The notes under the pieces are model-generated. The model did not search any database, was not told where the DNA came from, and was given only the letters and a program-made list of their open reading frames with translations. Source: Ecdyonurus torrentis (taxonomy: Eukaryota > Arthropoda > Insecta > Ephemeroptera > Heptageniidae). From it: a stretch of DNA of 64,000 nucleotides. The DNA lies in assembly GCA_949318235.1 (NCBI GenBank), contig OX439136.1, forward strand, positions 12,390,427 to 12,454,426, read 5' to 3'. Shown in pieces: positions 1 to 13,400 of the stretch (position 1 is the first letter of the stretch; the number at the start of each line of letters is the position of its first letter). Both the position numbers and the translations under genes were made by a program.

Positions 1-88
1 AAATACAACAATGAGAAGAGCAGGGACTATACTAATCCTAACTTACCTACTGGTGACCCTTCATTGGACTCGGCTCTAGCTCTCACAG
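1..88 (+). CDS. PTBP exon: end of RRM2 / start of linker (partial, enters window)
   Basis: Frame 1 reads [29 protein letters not shown], followed by one base of a split Gly codon. The donor is ACAG|GTGCGT at 88/89. The NN(D/E)KSRDYT motif is diagnostic of PTB proteins right after RRM2. Confidence 0.93.
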
Positions 89-3015
89 GTGCGTATCCTT
101 CACCAAACATTGCGCAAAGTTATATCAATCACTGTATTTATGTACGTACACAGTTGTAGCCAAAACGTCAGTTTATAACTGAAATATTTTAATAATTACA
201 TCGAATTCGATAGATATCTTCAAAAAAGGATAGAAGAGGTAGTAAAAAAAAAAAAAAAGCATTTATAATGGAAATAAATTTAGTTTTTTTTTTTTTTTTT
301 TTTTTTTTTTGAAGTATTAAATTTTGACAATTTCAATTCAATTTACGTGAACTAATTATTTCCTGTCTTCTTCATGTTACTTCAAATTATTCATTTACGT
401 TGTTTTCAAATTGGCGTCCATTTTTTCTGTAGCCCCTTACATACAGGCAATTTGTTGAACACATATGGCCAACTGGTTGCATAGTCAACAGGATACGAAT
501 ACACTCGAAAGTTATCAATTTAGCTATACGAAAAAATATTACAAGTACAACTAATTCTCAAATATATTTCTTAGTGTGTTTTTTTTTTTTTTTTTTTTAA
601 TTATTATTATTTAGTACCATTGACAGTTGTTGTTTTGTTTTTTTTTGTTTTTTTGTTTTTTTATATATATTGAAAGCATAATTATAAAGTTCGGAAAATA
701 TTCTAAATGTTTTGGCTTCCACTGTGTACACTTCGATTAAAAATCATTTTATTTTTACATAGCAATCAAAGAAAATAAAAACAAAATCTACAAACTCATC
801 ATTAACAGCTATTAATGTAATAACTTTTTTTTAACAAAATAAACAAGGATATAAAAACAAATTAATAAAAGTCCTATATTTTTAATAACTTATATTCATA
901 AAAATAATTTCGAAGTTGGAAAAGGTAAAATATTAAAATAATTAATTTTTTATTATTAAAATATATATTAATTGCTTTGACAGTAATGTAGGCCCAGTAA
1001 ATATTTTTGTTGTTTTATATAGATCGCTTATTTAGACCATTTGTTTGTTTTCCCCAAACTATACAAGTTTGTATTTTATTAATGAATCACTCCTTTATAT
1101 TTTTTGGTGGGTTCACTTTTTGTAGTTTTAATTGCTATTTTTATTTAGCTTGTTTTATTTTGTGTTTGTTTCGTTTTGATTAGTTTTTATGGCTTTTTTT
1201 TATTTTTTATTTTTTATTTTTTTTTTTTTTTTTTTTTTTTTTTGCTTTTTAATTTGATTTTTGGGGAGCCCTATTTTCTTTATTAAGCACTGTTTGTATT
1301 TTAACCTATACAGTCTTCAAGTTTTATTAAATAGGCTAATTTGCATGATTTCCAAAATTATTAAAATGTACCATTTTCGTACAAAGTCGTACAAAATCAT
1401 TTTTCATGTTGTTAAATATTATAATATACACGCTTAAAATTATCATTTAATCAATTTCCTTACGTAGGAATAAAATTTCTAATTTATTGTCATTAATTTT
1501 TTTTTTATGTATTTTGTGAAATTAAAACATCTAATGCTATTTCTTTTACGTGTTCATAATGAGAAAAAGCTATAATTTTTTTTTCTCTTTGATCCCCATT
1601 ATTTCCACTTGAAAGATTAACGTAAAATAATAATGATTCTGTTTAAAATTTATGCTTCAATAATTTACAAGTTAAAAGAAAAGAAAGATTTTGTCGACCG
1701 CATGTAACTTTTTTTTTTTTTTTTTTTTTTTATTCTTTTTAACTTGAAGACTGTATTATTAAGAAGAAATAAAAACATAAAGACTTAATTCTTTTAAGTA
1801 TTCTGTAAATATTTAAATAATTCTTTGTTGTGTATTTATATTTTATTATTTTACAAATAATATAATAGCGTGGGTTTTATTTATTTATTATTCCGTTTCA
1901 GTCTCTGATTTGTAATTATTAAAGTGGTTATTTAAAAATATTGACGTTTGAAAGAAACAAAACATTTCTCAAATCAAGATTCAAAAAAATTCAGAAGGTT
2001 TTTTTTTTTTTTTTTTTTTTTTTGGGGGGGGGAGGTATAATAAGAGTAATATTGCGCATCATAATAATACAGCTTTACTAATGTCAAAATCATCGTCACA
2101 TATTTGCCTTGCCAATCCAAATTAAAGACTGAAACAGAACTTTTCATTAAAAAAACTAATTTACGAGCTGCTAACTAAAACATTTTTTGTTAATATCCGC
2201 CTCCAAATTAGCCTACTACGTATTTGTAGTATACTAAACTGAAAACGGATATTATAAAACACAAAACATATAGTCAGAAACTCAATCAATAACTTTATTT
2301 ACTCATCAATACTTAAATTACTAATATCCTTTTTTTTTTTTATGTATAATATATTTTTATTTGTAATACACAAAGAGTTAAGTCTATATGTAAAAATTTC
2401 ACAAACTTACCCTGAAATTATTAACCCTAAACAATAGCACGTAGAATGTGTGATATGCTATCATATTTTGTAAGTACTATATTAGGCCCAAAACTTGTGT
2501 GATTATGTTAGGAGCGACAGGCGTGTTGACCTCACCGTTCGCCGCGATGCACGGCCTTGGCGCCCCCCTCACCTCACCTTATGGCTCGTCTGTTGGAGGT
2601 ATATTTTATTTCACTGTTGTTATTGATTGTTATACCTACTATATTATACAAAAAGAAAATTATATACTCGTTTATTATTTCACTCTATCTTTATAGACGT
2701 AGTAATGTGGAATGATTTTTTTTTTTCAAGATATAAAGTCTAAATCTATATTTTAATGAGGAAATTATAATTTTATTTTATTACTCTTCTTTGTTTTACT
2801 TGTATTTATCAAGCTTTAGTAACTATAAAGTGTTTCAAAGTTACCTTAAAGCTTGTTTAAGGGGCCGATCAAGTTTCAAAAGCAGTTTGTTTTTTAATAT
2901 GCTCAGTAGTATTTTTATTATTATTATTTTAATGCAAAAACGACCAAAAATTAAATTAAGCAAAAATATTTTTAGTTGCGCGATATAGTGCTACATTTTG
3001 TGTGTTCCGGAATCC

Positions 3016-3046
<31 letters not shown>

Positions 3047-3513
3047 CGAGACATTCAAAATGTTGCATTAAAGCGCGCTAGAACTTTAAAAGTTACGATA
3101 AACTTAATTTTGGTAATTTTTGCCTGAAACCAATAATAAACGTGGCAGATTTAATTTAAAAAAAAAATTGAGAAAAGATCGGCCTCTTAATTATCCTTAC
3201 AGTAAGTTTAGGAGACTTGACATTGCCTAGCTACTCCTTAGGTGGTCTAGATTCACGGAAATATAAACTTACGTAATTTATGCTACATTCATGTCATTAT
3301 AGCATAATTATTGCTAAATTGGAACAGCATAAATTTACGCTGTGGAACATATTTATTATGCAATATATCATAAATTATGTTGCTGTCAATAGTCTATAGC
3401 ATAATTATTAAGTATTTAATTGTTGTCCGTGTTACAGAATATATTTTTATATTTCCTCTCGTCACTTTGATAAATTTCATACAAATAAAACATATCTCTC
3501 TTCAACAAAGATT

Positions 3514-3562
<49 letters not shown>

Positions 3563-5161
3563 CATTGCCAGCATTATCTTAAAATAATTATTAAAAATAT
3601 TTTCAACTATTTAAAACTTATTAAATTTATATAGTTAATTATATATGCAATAAAATGCAGATATTAAAAGAAAATGTTGAAACTCGTTATTTTTGTTATA
3701 ATTTTGACTTTATCTCTGAAAAAAAATATTCCTCATTTTGAAAACGTTAAATCGGATTATTGTAATATTACAATACATAATTTTCTCAAAGTCTAACGTA
3801 TCTCTATTCCAGTATTCCGATTAATCGTTAAGTCTACTTCTATCTATATATTTCTTTTGGTCAAATGGATATCTAAGAAGAAGAAAAAAATCATTATTTC
3901 TTTCATGATGGTAAACCTAATGCAAACATATTTGCTGTTACTTATTTTAAATTAGTTTTATTTAAAATATTAATATAAACACTTTTTTAAGTGCTGTTAT
4001 AACGATTAAAGTAATTTACATTAAATATTTGTTCTTAAAACGAAAATTTGAATTTAATTACGTAAGTAATTTTGAATTGTGAAATAAAATCAAAGTTCTT
4101 TGCGTATTTAACTTAATAAAAGTGTTGTGCCGTATTTTGCTGTCACAAAAGTTAAAAATATTATTTATAGAAGGTGCTAATTTTAAAAATTACTACATTA
4201 TAATATATTGTATATTAAATAACTTGTGTAATTGTAAAAAACGTAAAAGTACTTTACTAAAAATAAAAGAAAAAAAGAAATGCAATTTATCTTATGCCAG
4301 TACTAGTAGATTTTATAATAAATTCATATTGACTAGTAAAGGAACAACGGTTTTGAGGCCGACTATAAGCGATTTTGGTCACATCCGCTTTCTCCTTTCT
4401 ACGCATGCGCAGTAAGTCGAAACGGAAGCGGATGTGAGCAAATTTGCTTAGAGTCAGCTTCAGAATAGTTGTTCCTTTATCAGTCAATATTCAAAACGAA
4501 TCGAAATTAAAATTACCTTAGATTGTAAACGTTTTCTGATAGCGCAAATTGCATTGATATTAATTTTTATTCATCTTTTCTGTCGGATTGTATGATATTT
4601 TTTTTTTCTATGATATCTATTTCATCAAAATTTTACAAAACTATTTTCCTTCTTATCTATATTTTTTTGCCAAATTAAGAAGGAAAATTATTATTCATCA
4701 AAAGTGATATAATAAATGTTTTTTTATTAAAAAAAGCATATTATAAATAAAAAGAAAAAGCTGGTTTCCTTAATTTGTCTGTCTCGATGTGTCTGTCGCT
4801 CCTCTATCTATCTGTCTGTCTCTTGGTGCATGTGCGTGGTTTCTTTAATTTATTTTCTCTGCATGCAAAATAAAAAAAAAATGTAACTCCTTTGTTATTA
4901 CTAATGATAATGTAGAAATGTAAACCCATGTTTATCGTGTTGTTGCAGACTATATTTCTAAGGGCAGAATTTGTGGTAAGGAATCAACAGTAATTATTTG
5001 CACTCTATATAATATTTTTATTTTAATTTCTCTATTTTATTTCCATTTTTTTCGGTGTATATTATATAATGTAAAAAAAAACAACTTAATTTTACTATCT
5101 TTAATTCATAAAGATAAAATTTTCGAGTCTTATCAGAAAATTTTCTCAAGGATCGTAAAAC

Positions 5162-5200
<39 letters not shown>

Positions 5201-7128
5201 TAACTTTGCGCAGCAAAATAATTATTTCTATTTTAAACAATGTTATTCAACAATTTTCTGCGCAAAGTTATAACATTAAATAAATGAATATGTGAATGCA
5301 CCTCAATGGTTCGAATATTTGCTACAAGACTCTCTTTTAGTCTTCCTTAGCTTATAAACCTTTTTTTTTTTTTTTTTTTTTTAATGGTATTTTTTTATTT
5401 ATGATTTAATTGAAAAAAAAATCTTCTTTTTATAAGAAATGTTGCAATATTACTCATAAATTGTATTAAAATATTTCGAACATATTATAAGAGAAAACAA
5501 AATCTTTTATGAAGCGGATAATGGTGGTTGGTTGAAATTTATAATTTTTATTTTACATTTTTTTTTATCTCGTTGCTTGCAAGCTGAATATTCTTATTCT
5601 TTTAAAGGTTTTATTGAAAATCTTAAAATCCTATTCATGCTTTGATCATCTGTAGGGCTTAAAAAAGAGAAACCTCAGCATTTTCATTTTAAAAAAGAAG
5701 ATTTCCTTTTTATTCATAAATATAACTTCTTTATCTATACATATAAATTTATATCTCTAACTTTACATCAAAATAAAAAATCTCTCTATTGGTGACAAGT
5801 TATTATATTTATATTATTATGATGTTAAATCTAGTAAAATTAAGGAACAATTTTTTTACATTAATTTTTTTAACTTAATGGGTATTATATATTTACTTTC
5901 ATGATATCCAAAGATATTCCAATGTTATGCTTATATTTGTGAGTGCTTTTAGTTATACTGTATATGTGGTAGAATTTGTTTACTTGTATTCCAATCTTTG
6001 CTTACATTTTTTAAGTTTCTCAGACAAAGTTTTGTTCTTCTTTCTCTTCTTGCCAGGTAAGTATACCTGTATACTCTGTCAGGTGCTTGTATTTAAATAA
6101 TTCTTCAAAAAAAAATTAAATTTTTATAAATTTGATGTCAATTATGACTCAATTATGGACTTTAATCGTAAAAATTTGTAATCATTTTATTTTAAAACTT
6201 GTATTTTTGCAAAATTAATAATAATTCATTTTTAATGAAAAAGTATCAAATATACTTAAAAATTCATACCTTTTTTTGAAGTATACAAAAAAATATATAA
6301 GCCCTTCATTTCACTCTCTTCTTTCTTTTTTTCTAGGTCTTCCTATACTCATATTATTCTTATGTTGTTTTTTTATGTTTATAATTTTTTTTAGTTTCCA
6401 CAAAAAGGAGTTGCATTTTGAAAAGTTAAATTAAAAATATGCAAACTTTAAAAAAAATTTTGAAAAAAAAAAACTTTAAATATAACTTTCAATATAGATA
6501 TGCTTTTCTTTCTTGGATGCGAATTATTTTATTATTTTTCTCTTTTCCAGAAAACAAACAAAACAAATGGCTATCCTATCTCTAAACACATGTATTAATT
6601 TAGTACTAATAAAAATAAGGAATGTGCATATCTTAATAGTTACATAATATACAATACAACAAAATAATAATCTCTTATAACTTATTCTACTCTATTCTAT
6701 GTTCAATAATCGAACACATTCTTCATTTATTATATATATGTTATGTTTGATGGACTTATGTACAAGAAATTGCATGGATATGCATAATATATGGTGTAAT
6801 AATAAATTACTATAATAATAGGTTCTTCATATCTTTATAATATAACTGTATTAGTCATAGCTAAAACTGACACTGTACTGTACAATTTTTTTTTATACTA
6901 GATTAATTTGGCTGTTAAATTTCATGTGCCCTTTTTGGCTATACTATTACGGGTTTCTGGTGACTTATAAAAGTGTTAGAAAGGATCATTATTTACATTA
7001 TTGCTATTTAAAATGAATAGAATAGAGTTTAAATTGATCCATTCTAATTCAATTGTAAGTTAATTTTGTTCTATGCAAGCAATTGGAATTTTTAAGTAAA
7101 AATAATAATGCAGAGATACTAGAAGAAC

Positions 7129-7173
<45 letters not shown>

Positions 7174-7369
7174 CCCGGTTTAGTAATTTGCAAAGCTCAT
7201 TGTTGGAAATAAATTCTCTCTTGTATCTAAAAAGTAAATGAAACAACCCATAAGAAGCTCAAGGGAAAATTGAATTTGTTAATCATAAAGGTTTTCCTAA
7301 CTTTTTAATTTTGCCTATTTTTAACGAGGTATTTTCACATTTAATATCTCATGCAGTCCAAGTAATTGC

Positions 7370-7437
<68 letters not shown>

Positions 7438-10400
7438 ATCATAATATAATTCATTTATTGTTATGGACAATGAAAAATCAAGATTTCTGCAATAATGGCT
7501 TTGCAAATGATACCGTCAAGTGCGAGGGGACTTTGACTTAATTTTCAAAAGTTATATTATTTACTCCTTTGCTAAAGCTCATAGAAATATGAAACAAATA
7601 TTAAAAGATAGTGCAAAAATCAAGCTGTACTTGAGTTTTTGTTTCATGTTTTTACAAGTTTTAATTAGGAGTAAATAATTTTTGAAATTTTGACTAAAAA
7701 GTCACCCCAGTGGGACCAATTTAACCCACTTTATACGGGGGGGGGGGGGGGGGGAAATGATATCAATTACTTCACGTTCTTTTAAGTCTTATTCAAAAGT
7801 CATATTATTTTATAAAATTATTAGGAAGTTGTACAGCCAAACCTAGAGATGTTGCATGGGATATGTTACAGTAGCAGCGTCAATGCCTCTCGCTGGTTTC
7901 CAAATGCCAGGTGGTGGTGGAGGCAATGCACTAGGAGGCGCTACAGGACTTCGACTTCCCGTCCAGTCAAATTCAGGATGCGTGCTGCTTGTTAGCAATC
8001 TCAATGAAGAGGTACGTTTTTTGTTTTAAGTTTTTGTTTTATACTTCTTTATACTATTGATATAACTCTTTCATATCACGATATGATCTTTTTTTTTTTT
8101 TTCAATGCATTTCATCATGTCAACGTATTTTCATTTTAGGAGTTACACCATGACTTTTTAGATTATGAGATGAACTGTTTATTTACTCACATGATGCCTT
8201 TCCGTAGCCCCGTAAACTTACGCTCATCCAGCGAGATATGCAACCCGCTACAACATTTTCTATAGTAAAGCCGTATTTATGACGTAAAAGATACGGGACG
8301 GGTTGCATATCTCGGAGGATGATCACGAGTTTGCGGGGCTACAGGAGGGCTTTGGGTCATCATATGTGGGTTTAAGAACAGATCTTCTCATTATCTATAA
8401 CATTGAAGGAGCCATGTTGTAAACACTGAACTTCCTCTTTAAGTGTAAATGATCAGATCTTACCTGGCATACGTTTGGACTTGATAATAACCTTCATTTT
8501 TTTTTTTTTTTTTTTTTTTCCCCAAAAAAAAGTAATCTTTATCATAAGATTAATAACAAAATAATAATTTAAAAATCTTTCTCTTTATATTTTCTAAATT
8601 GTAAAAGTTAAATTCTGATCATATTTAATTATTCAATCACTAACTAGGAGTAATTTCTACGTCATTTCAGTCTTTAGAAGAAAAATGTGAAATTAACTCT
8701 TCAAAATCATGCTTTTTTTTTTTTTTTTTTTTATGCGAAGTAAAATTTAGCTTTATTTCTCCGCTCTTTAAACTTTTGAATTTAGCGGGGAAAAAATCGG
8801 ATTTATATAAAATGACGTAGAAAGTCGTCTATAATTTACTGAAATATCTTGACAAGAAAAATTTCAGGCTAAAGGCCCACGCAGCTGTCTTATTTTATTT
8901 AATATTAAATTAATTGAAAAAAAAAAATAAGGGGCTGTGATTGGCTGAGAGTCGACTCTCAGCCAATCACAGCCGCTTATTTTTTTAAATTAATTTAATA
9001 GTAAATATAATAAAACGGCTTCGCGGAATCGTGTTAACAATAGAGCTATGAAATATCAAATAAATATAAATAAATTTTTAATTATTTATGTATAGAAGAA
9101 AATTTAATAATGATTAAAAAAGAACAACATAAACTTGTTTAATTAAGGTTAATAAAAAAAATATATTATTTTTTTATATTTCATAGCTTCTAATTTACAT
9201 AAAAATTAAACTTTTATACTTATAATTATGTATTATTAATAATAAACATTGGGAAGGACAGGGGTAAAATATTATCAGTTGTTTATTTATTTTTTTCTCT
9301 TCTTATATATTAAAAAAAAAGTTATACAAAAATAATAATTAATTTCTTGCACTAGCTTGCTTTTTTTATATATATTTCCCCCATTTTTTATTTTCTTTTT
9401 TAATTTATTTATCATCTTGTCCCCTGTCCTTTATTTCTAATTTAACTTCTTTTAATAATAAGGGGGAGTAATTAAAATGTAATAAGGGCTATTTTTTTTT
9501 AGATAAGATTCTTGGTAATTTCTAATTGTATTGTCTGATTTTATGCCATAGCTTCCAAAAAAAAAATCACTTTTTTTTCCAAGTATTTTAGTCTATAAAA
9601 TTAGTATCTACTGTATTTGTTTCACTACCTTTTTTTCCTTGAAATATTGTTAGAAGACTATTTTTTTAACTCTTTTAATTTTATCATCATTTTTCTTTTT
9701 TGCTAGGTGTGATTTTTTTTTTTTTTTTAATAAAACTTTTTTGTGTGATAGTGTTTTAATAGTTTAAAAAAACAAAAATGATGATAATTTTTTTAAATCT
9801 TGTATTGGTAATGCTTATATTTTCCTATTTATGAAACAAATTATATTTATTATAAAACCAATACAAAATTTTAGTATAAATATGCTTTTTTTAATGCAAA
9901 AAAAAAATCTTATATGACAACATTTTTTTTCTTTCTTTGTTTGTTTTTGGCGTGTGCCGCTCGCTCGCTCGCTCAATCTTCGCTCGTGGACCTAAAAAAA
10001 AATATTTCACCTCACTAATGAAAACACTCCACTCTACTGCTACTTTTCAACAACAAAAAAATAATCTCAAAAAAAATATATACATTTTTCTACTGTAGAT
10101 GGTCACCCCTGATGCTCTTTTTACCTTGTTTGGTACGTTTTTACATCACATCTTTTGTACTTATAAAATTTTATACTCCTTTTTTAGTACTTGTGCCTTT
10201 TTTATTGTTATTATTATTTAAAGGGTTTTTTTTTTTCTTAGATATTTGCATATAAATTATGTGTTATGCGTGTAATTAAAATGACTTGTATAGCTGGAGT
10301 CACAAGACATTACGTGCAATAATTTTTTTTACCTTTTTTTTATAATTAATTTTTAATGCATTAATTAGCACTAATTTTTTAAATTTTCAGCATAATTTTA

Positions 10401-13400
10401 TTAATTTTTCAAACAATATCAAATATAGTAACACAAATTTAAGCTCGTTTAAAAAAAGACACGTAAAAACATTTTTTGTATATGCAAATTTCTCTGATTC
10501 TGATAAAAGCAAATTAGCAATAAAAAAAATTTAAAAATATATATTTTCAATTTACCTATTAATTAATTCCTATTTTCAGTCTTTTAACATTAAAAGTTTG
10601 CCAAGTAAATTATTGTTATGGTATAATAAAAATATGATATCACTTAAAATTGTAGTTTTAAAAATTCTGAATTTAAATACTTACTCAAATTATTAACTTG
10701 CATTATTATTATTTTTAAGTAATTTGCTTTTATCATAATAACAGTTCCACTGGTTTATTTATACTATTTTATATTTTTAATTATTTAAAATGAATTTTTT
10801 TATACTTTGATATTTATGTAAAGTAATTTTTATAATTTATAAAAACCAATGGAATTTTTTTTTTTAATTTATTAAAATGGGATTGTCTGAATTAAAAAAA
10901 ATTCATTCACATAATTAGTAATCTTCACTTTTTTTCCTGTCTATGTATGCAACAAAAAACTAATGCTTTTTTTACATTTTGTAGTAGTTATTTTCTTAAC
11001 TTACAGTTATATAAAAGTCATTTTATTAAATGGGGATTTCATATATGATATTACTTTTATTTTTTTCTATTAAAATTATTTCAATTTTTTTATATATACT
11101 TTTTTTTTTCTAAAACTATTATTATTTTACACTGCTATTATTTATATTCTCTAATTTTTTTTCTCTTTTTATTAGTTTTTCACAAGTATGTTGTAGGAAA
11201 TTAGTTTTTAAAGTAGATTACATTTTAAGTGTTGCAAAATTTTCAAATTTTTCTCTTGTATTTTTATCAATTTTAAGTAAGAAAAAAAGAATACTAATTT
11301 CCTGTGACAGATTTTTCTCTCTCGATGTTATATTATTGTGTTGTTGTTTTTTATGTCTATTTATTGTATGGAGGTTTTGAGAGGATTCCCCCTCCTTTTT
11401 TTATTATTGTTGTTTAATATTAATCAAGTTATATAATTTCAGTTCGTTTTTATAATATTTTAATATCTAGATTTTATAAATTAAATTTTACTACATTTCA
11501 ATTTAATTATAAAACATATTTAACAATATTTTCTTTTTATATTTTAGTTAAAAATTGCAAACTCGGTCACATCAAATTCATTTATTTTTATTATTATTTT
11601 CCTCTCTTTCTTTCTTAAATCAGTTACAAAATCCAACCAAGGCCGAAGCCTTAGCAGCTAGTTTCCCTATTAAGTTATTTCACTTGAACATTACTTAATA
11701 ATCAAAAAGTGAGAAATGATAATAAAGTTCCAAATGACCAAAAAATTGTAGTGGGTAATTTTATTGCATTTTCTGAAAGAGGGCATTGTCCTGAAGCAAT
11801 AGATATGCAAATTTGTAATTTTTGAGTTTGTTAAATATTTATAGTTATTTTTTTAAGGTCGCGAAATGTCATCACGAGAGTCAATTTTTCCCTATGCCTA
11901 CATAGTACATGCATAAATTGGCCCCTGTGATGCCTTTCTTCGATTTTTAAAAATTAATCAAAATACTTAATGAACTCCAAAATTAGATACTCGCATATCT
12001 ATCGATTCAGGGCAATGCCCTCTAGTAGATTATGAAATAAACTAACCTCCTTAAAAAAAATTAAGTCTTCCTCATTTTACATTAATTTAAGGATCGTGCA
12101 AATTTATTGTTTTGGAATTAAACCTTTTTTTCCCTCCTCTCAAAACCTGCCATCCTTAATTAGAAGTTTCAATTAGCCGTGAAGGCACATAGATAGTTGC
12201 CCCGCGTGCAATACATATGTGGAGACCAATAAGTTGTTGTCTTACAGGCGTGTATGGTGACGTGCTGAGAGTGAAGATTCTCTTCAACAAGAAGGACAGC
12301 GCTCTTGTACAGATGGCGGAGGCACACCACGCTCATCTAGGTAAATATACATACATAAGAACTAATTAAAGGATTACGCCAAAAGAAAACATTAGCATTT
12401 ATATGACAAGACACTTGATGGGACTTACAGAAATAACATAAGTTTACCTCTAAACTCTACTGTAGCTGTAACAGTGATCAGAAAATGTTGACGAGTGCAC
12501 AGCATTTTCATATTAATTTTTGCCTGTTTCTGACGTTAGAAACAGGAATAGTCACACAAATAGCATACTTTACAGCATTATCGTGATCTCTTGTCTGCCA
12601 TAATTACATTCTGGTAAAAAAAAATAATCAGTTTTAGAGATACCATTTTGTATTTTAAAAGCACATCGAGGGCCACACGGCATTTCGGTACTTCTGCAAT
12701 CTCTACAGGTGCAATTTTGGCACATGTGCAATTTTTGCCATGCCTACTAATGGCACACCTGTGCAGGCTAGGTGTTTCAAAAGAGGGAAGCACGGAGAAT
12801 GCAGATGTGCCATAATTTCACCCACGGAGATTGCAGAAGTACCAAAATGGCACATAGCCATCGACATGTTGTTTCATGTGGTCTATGGCTTATAGAAATG
12901 TTGGATTCTTAAATGCAATGACTATATGGTGTGATATATAATGGTATGACTATTTCATAATCAGTACAAGTAAATACAGTGGTCATATTGTATGTGGAAA
13001 AAGCTGTGATATATACCTCACTATTGTGTCTTTAAATTTAAATACAATAAATTTAGAGTGATAAATTGCATTGCCTCGAAAATGTTACTAGAACTAAGCT
13101 TATTAATGTTTGAAAGTCATATTTATTTTGATGTAAAGTCAATTCAATTTCAAAACAATGTTGTGTTGTTGTTTTTGCCAGCTATGACTCACATGGACAA
13201 GCTGCACGTGTTTGGCAAGCAGATTCGTGTAATGCCCAGCAAGCATCAGGCAGTCCAACTTCCTAAGGAGGGACAACCTGATGCAGGACTGACCAAGGAC
13301 TATACCAATTCACCTCTGCATCGCTTCAAGAAACCAGGCTCCAAGAACTATCAGAACATCTATCCTCCATCGGCAACTCTGCATCTCTCCAACATTCCGT

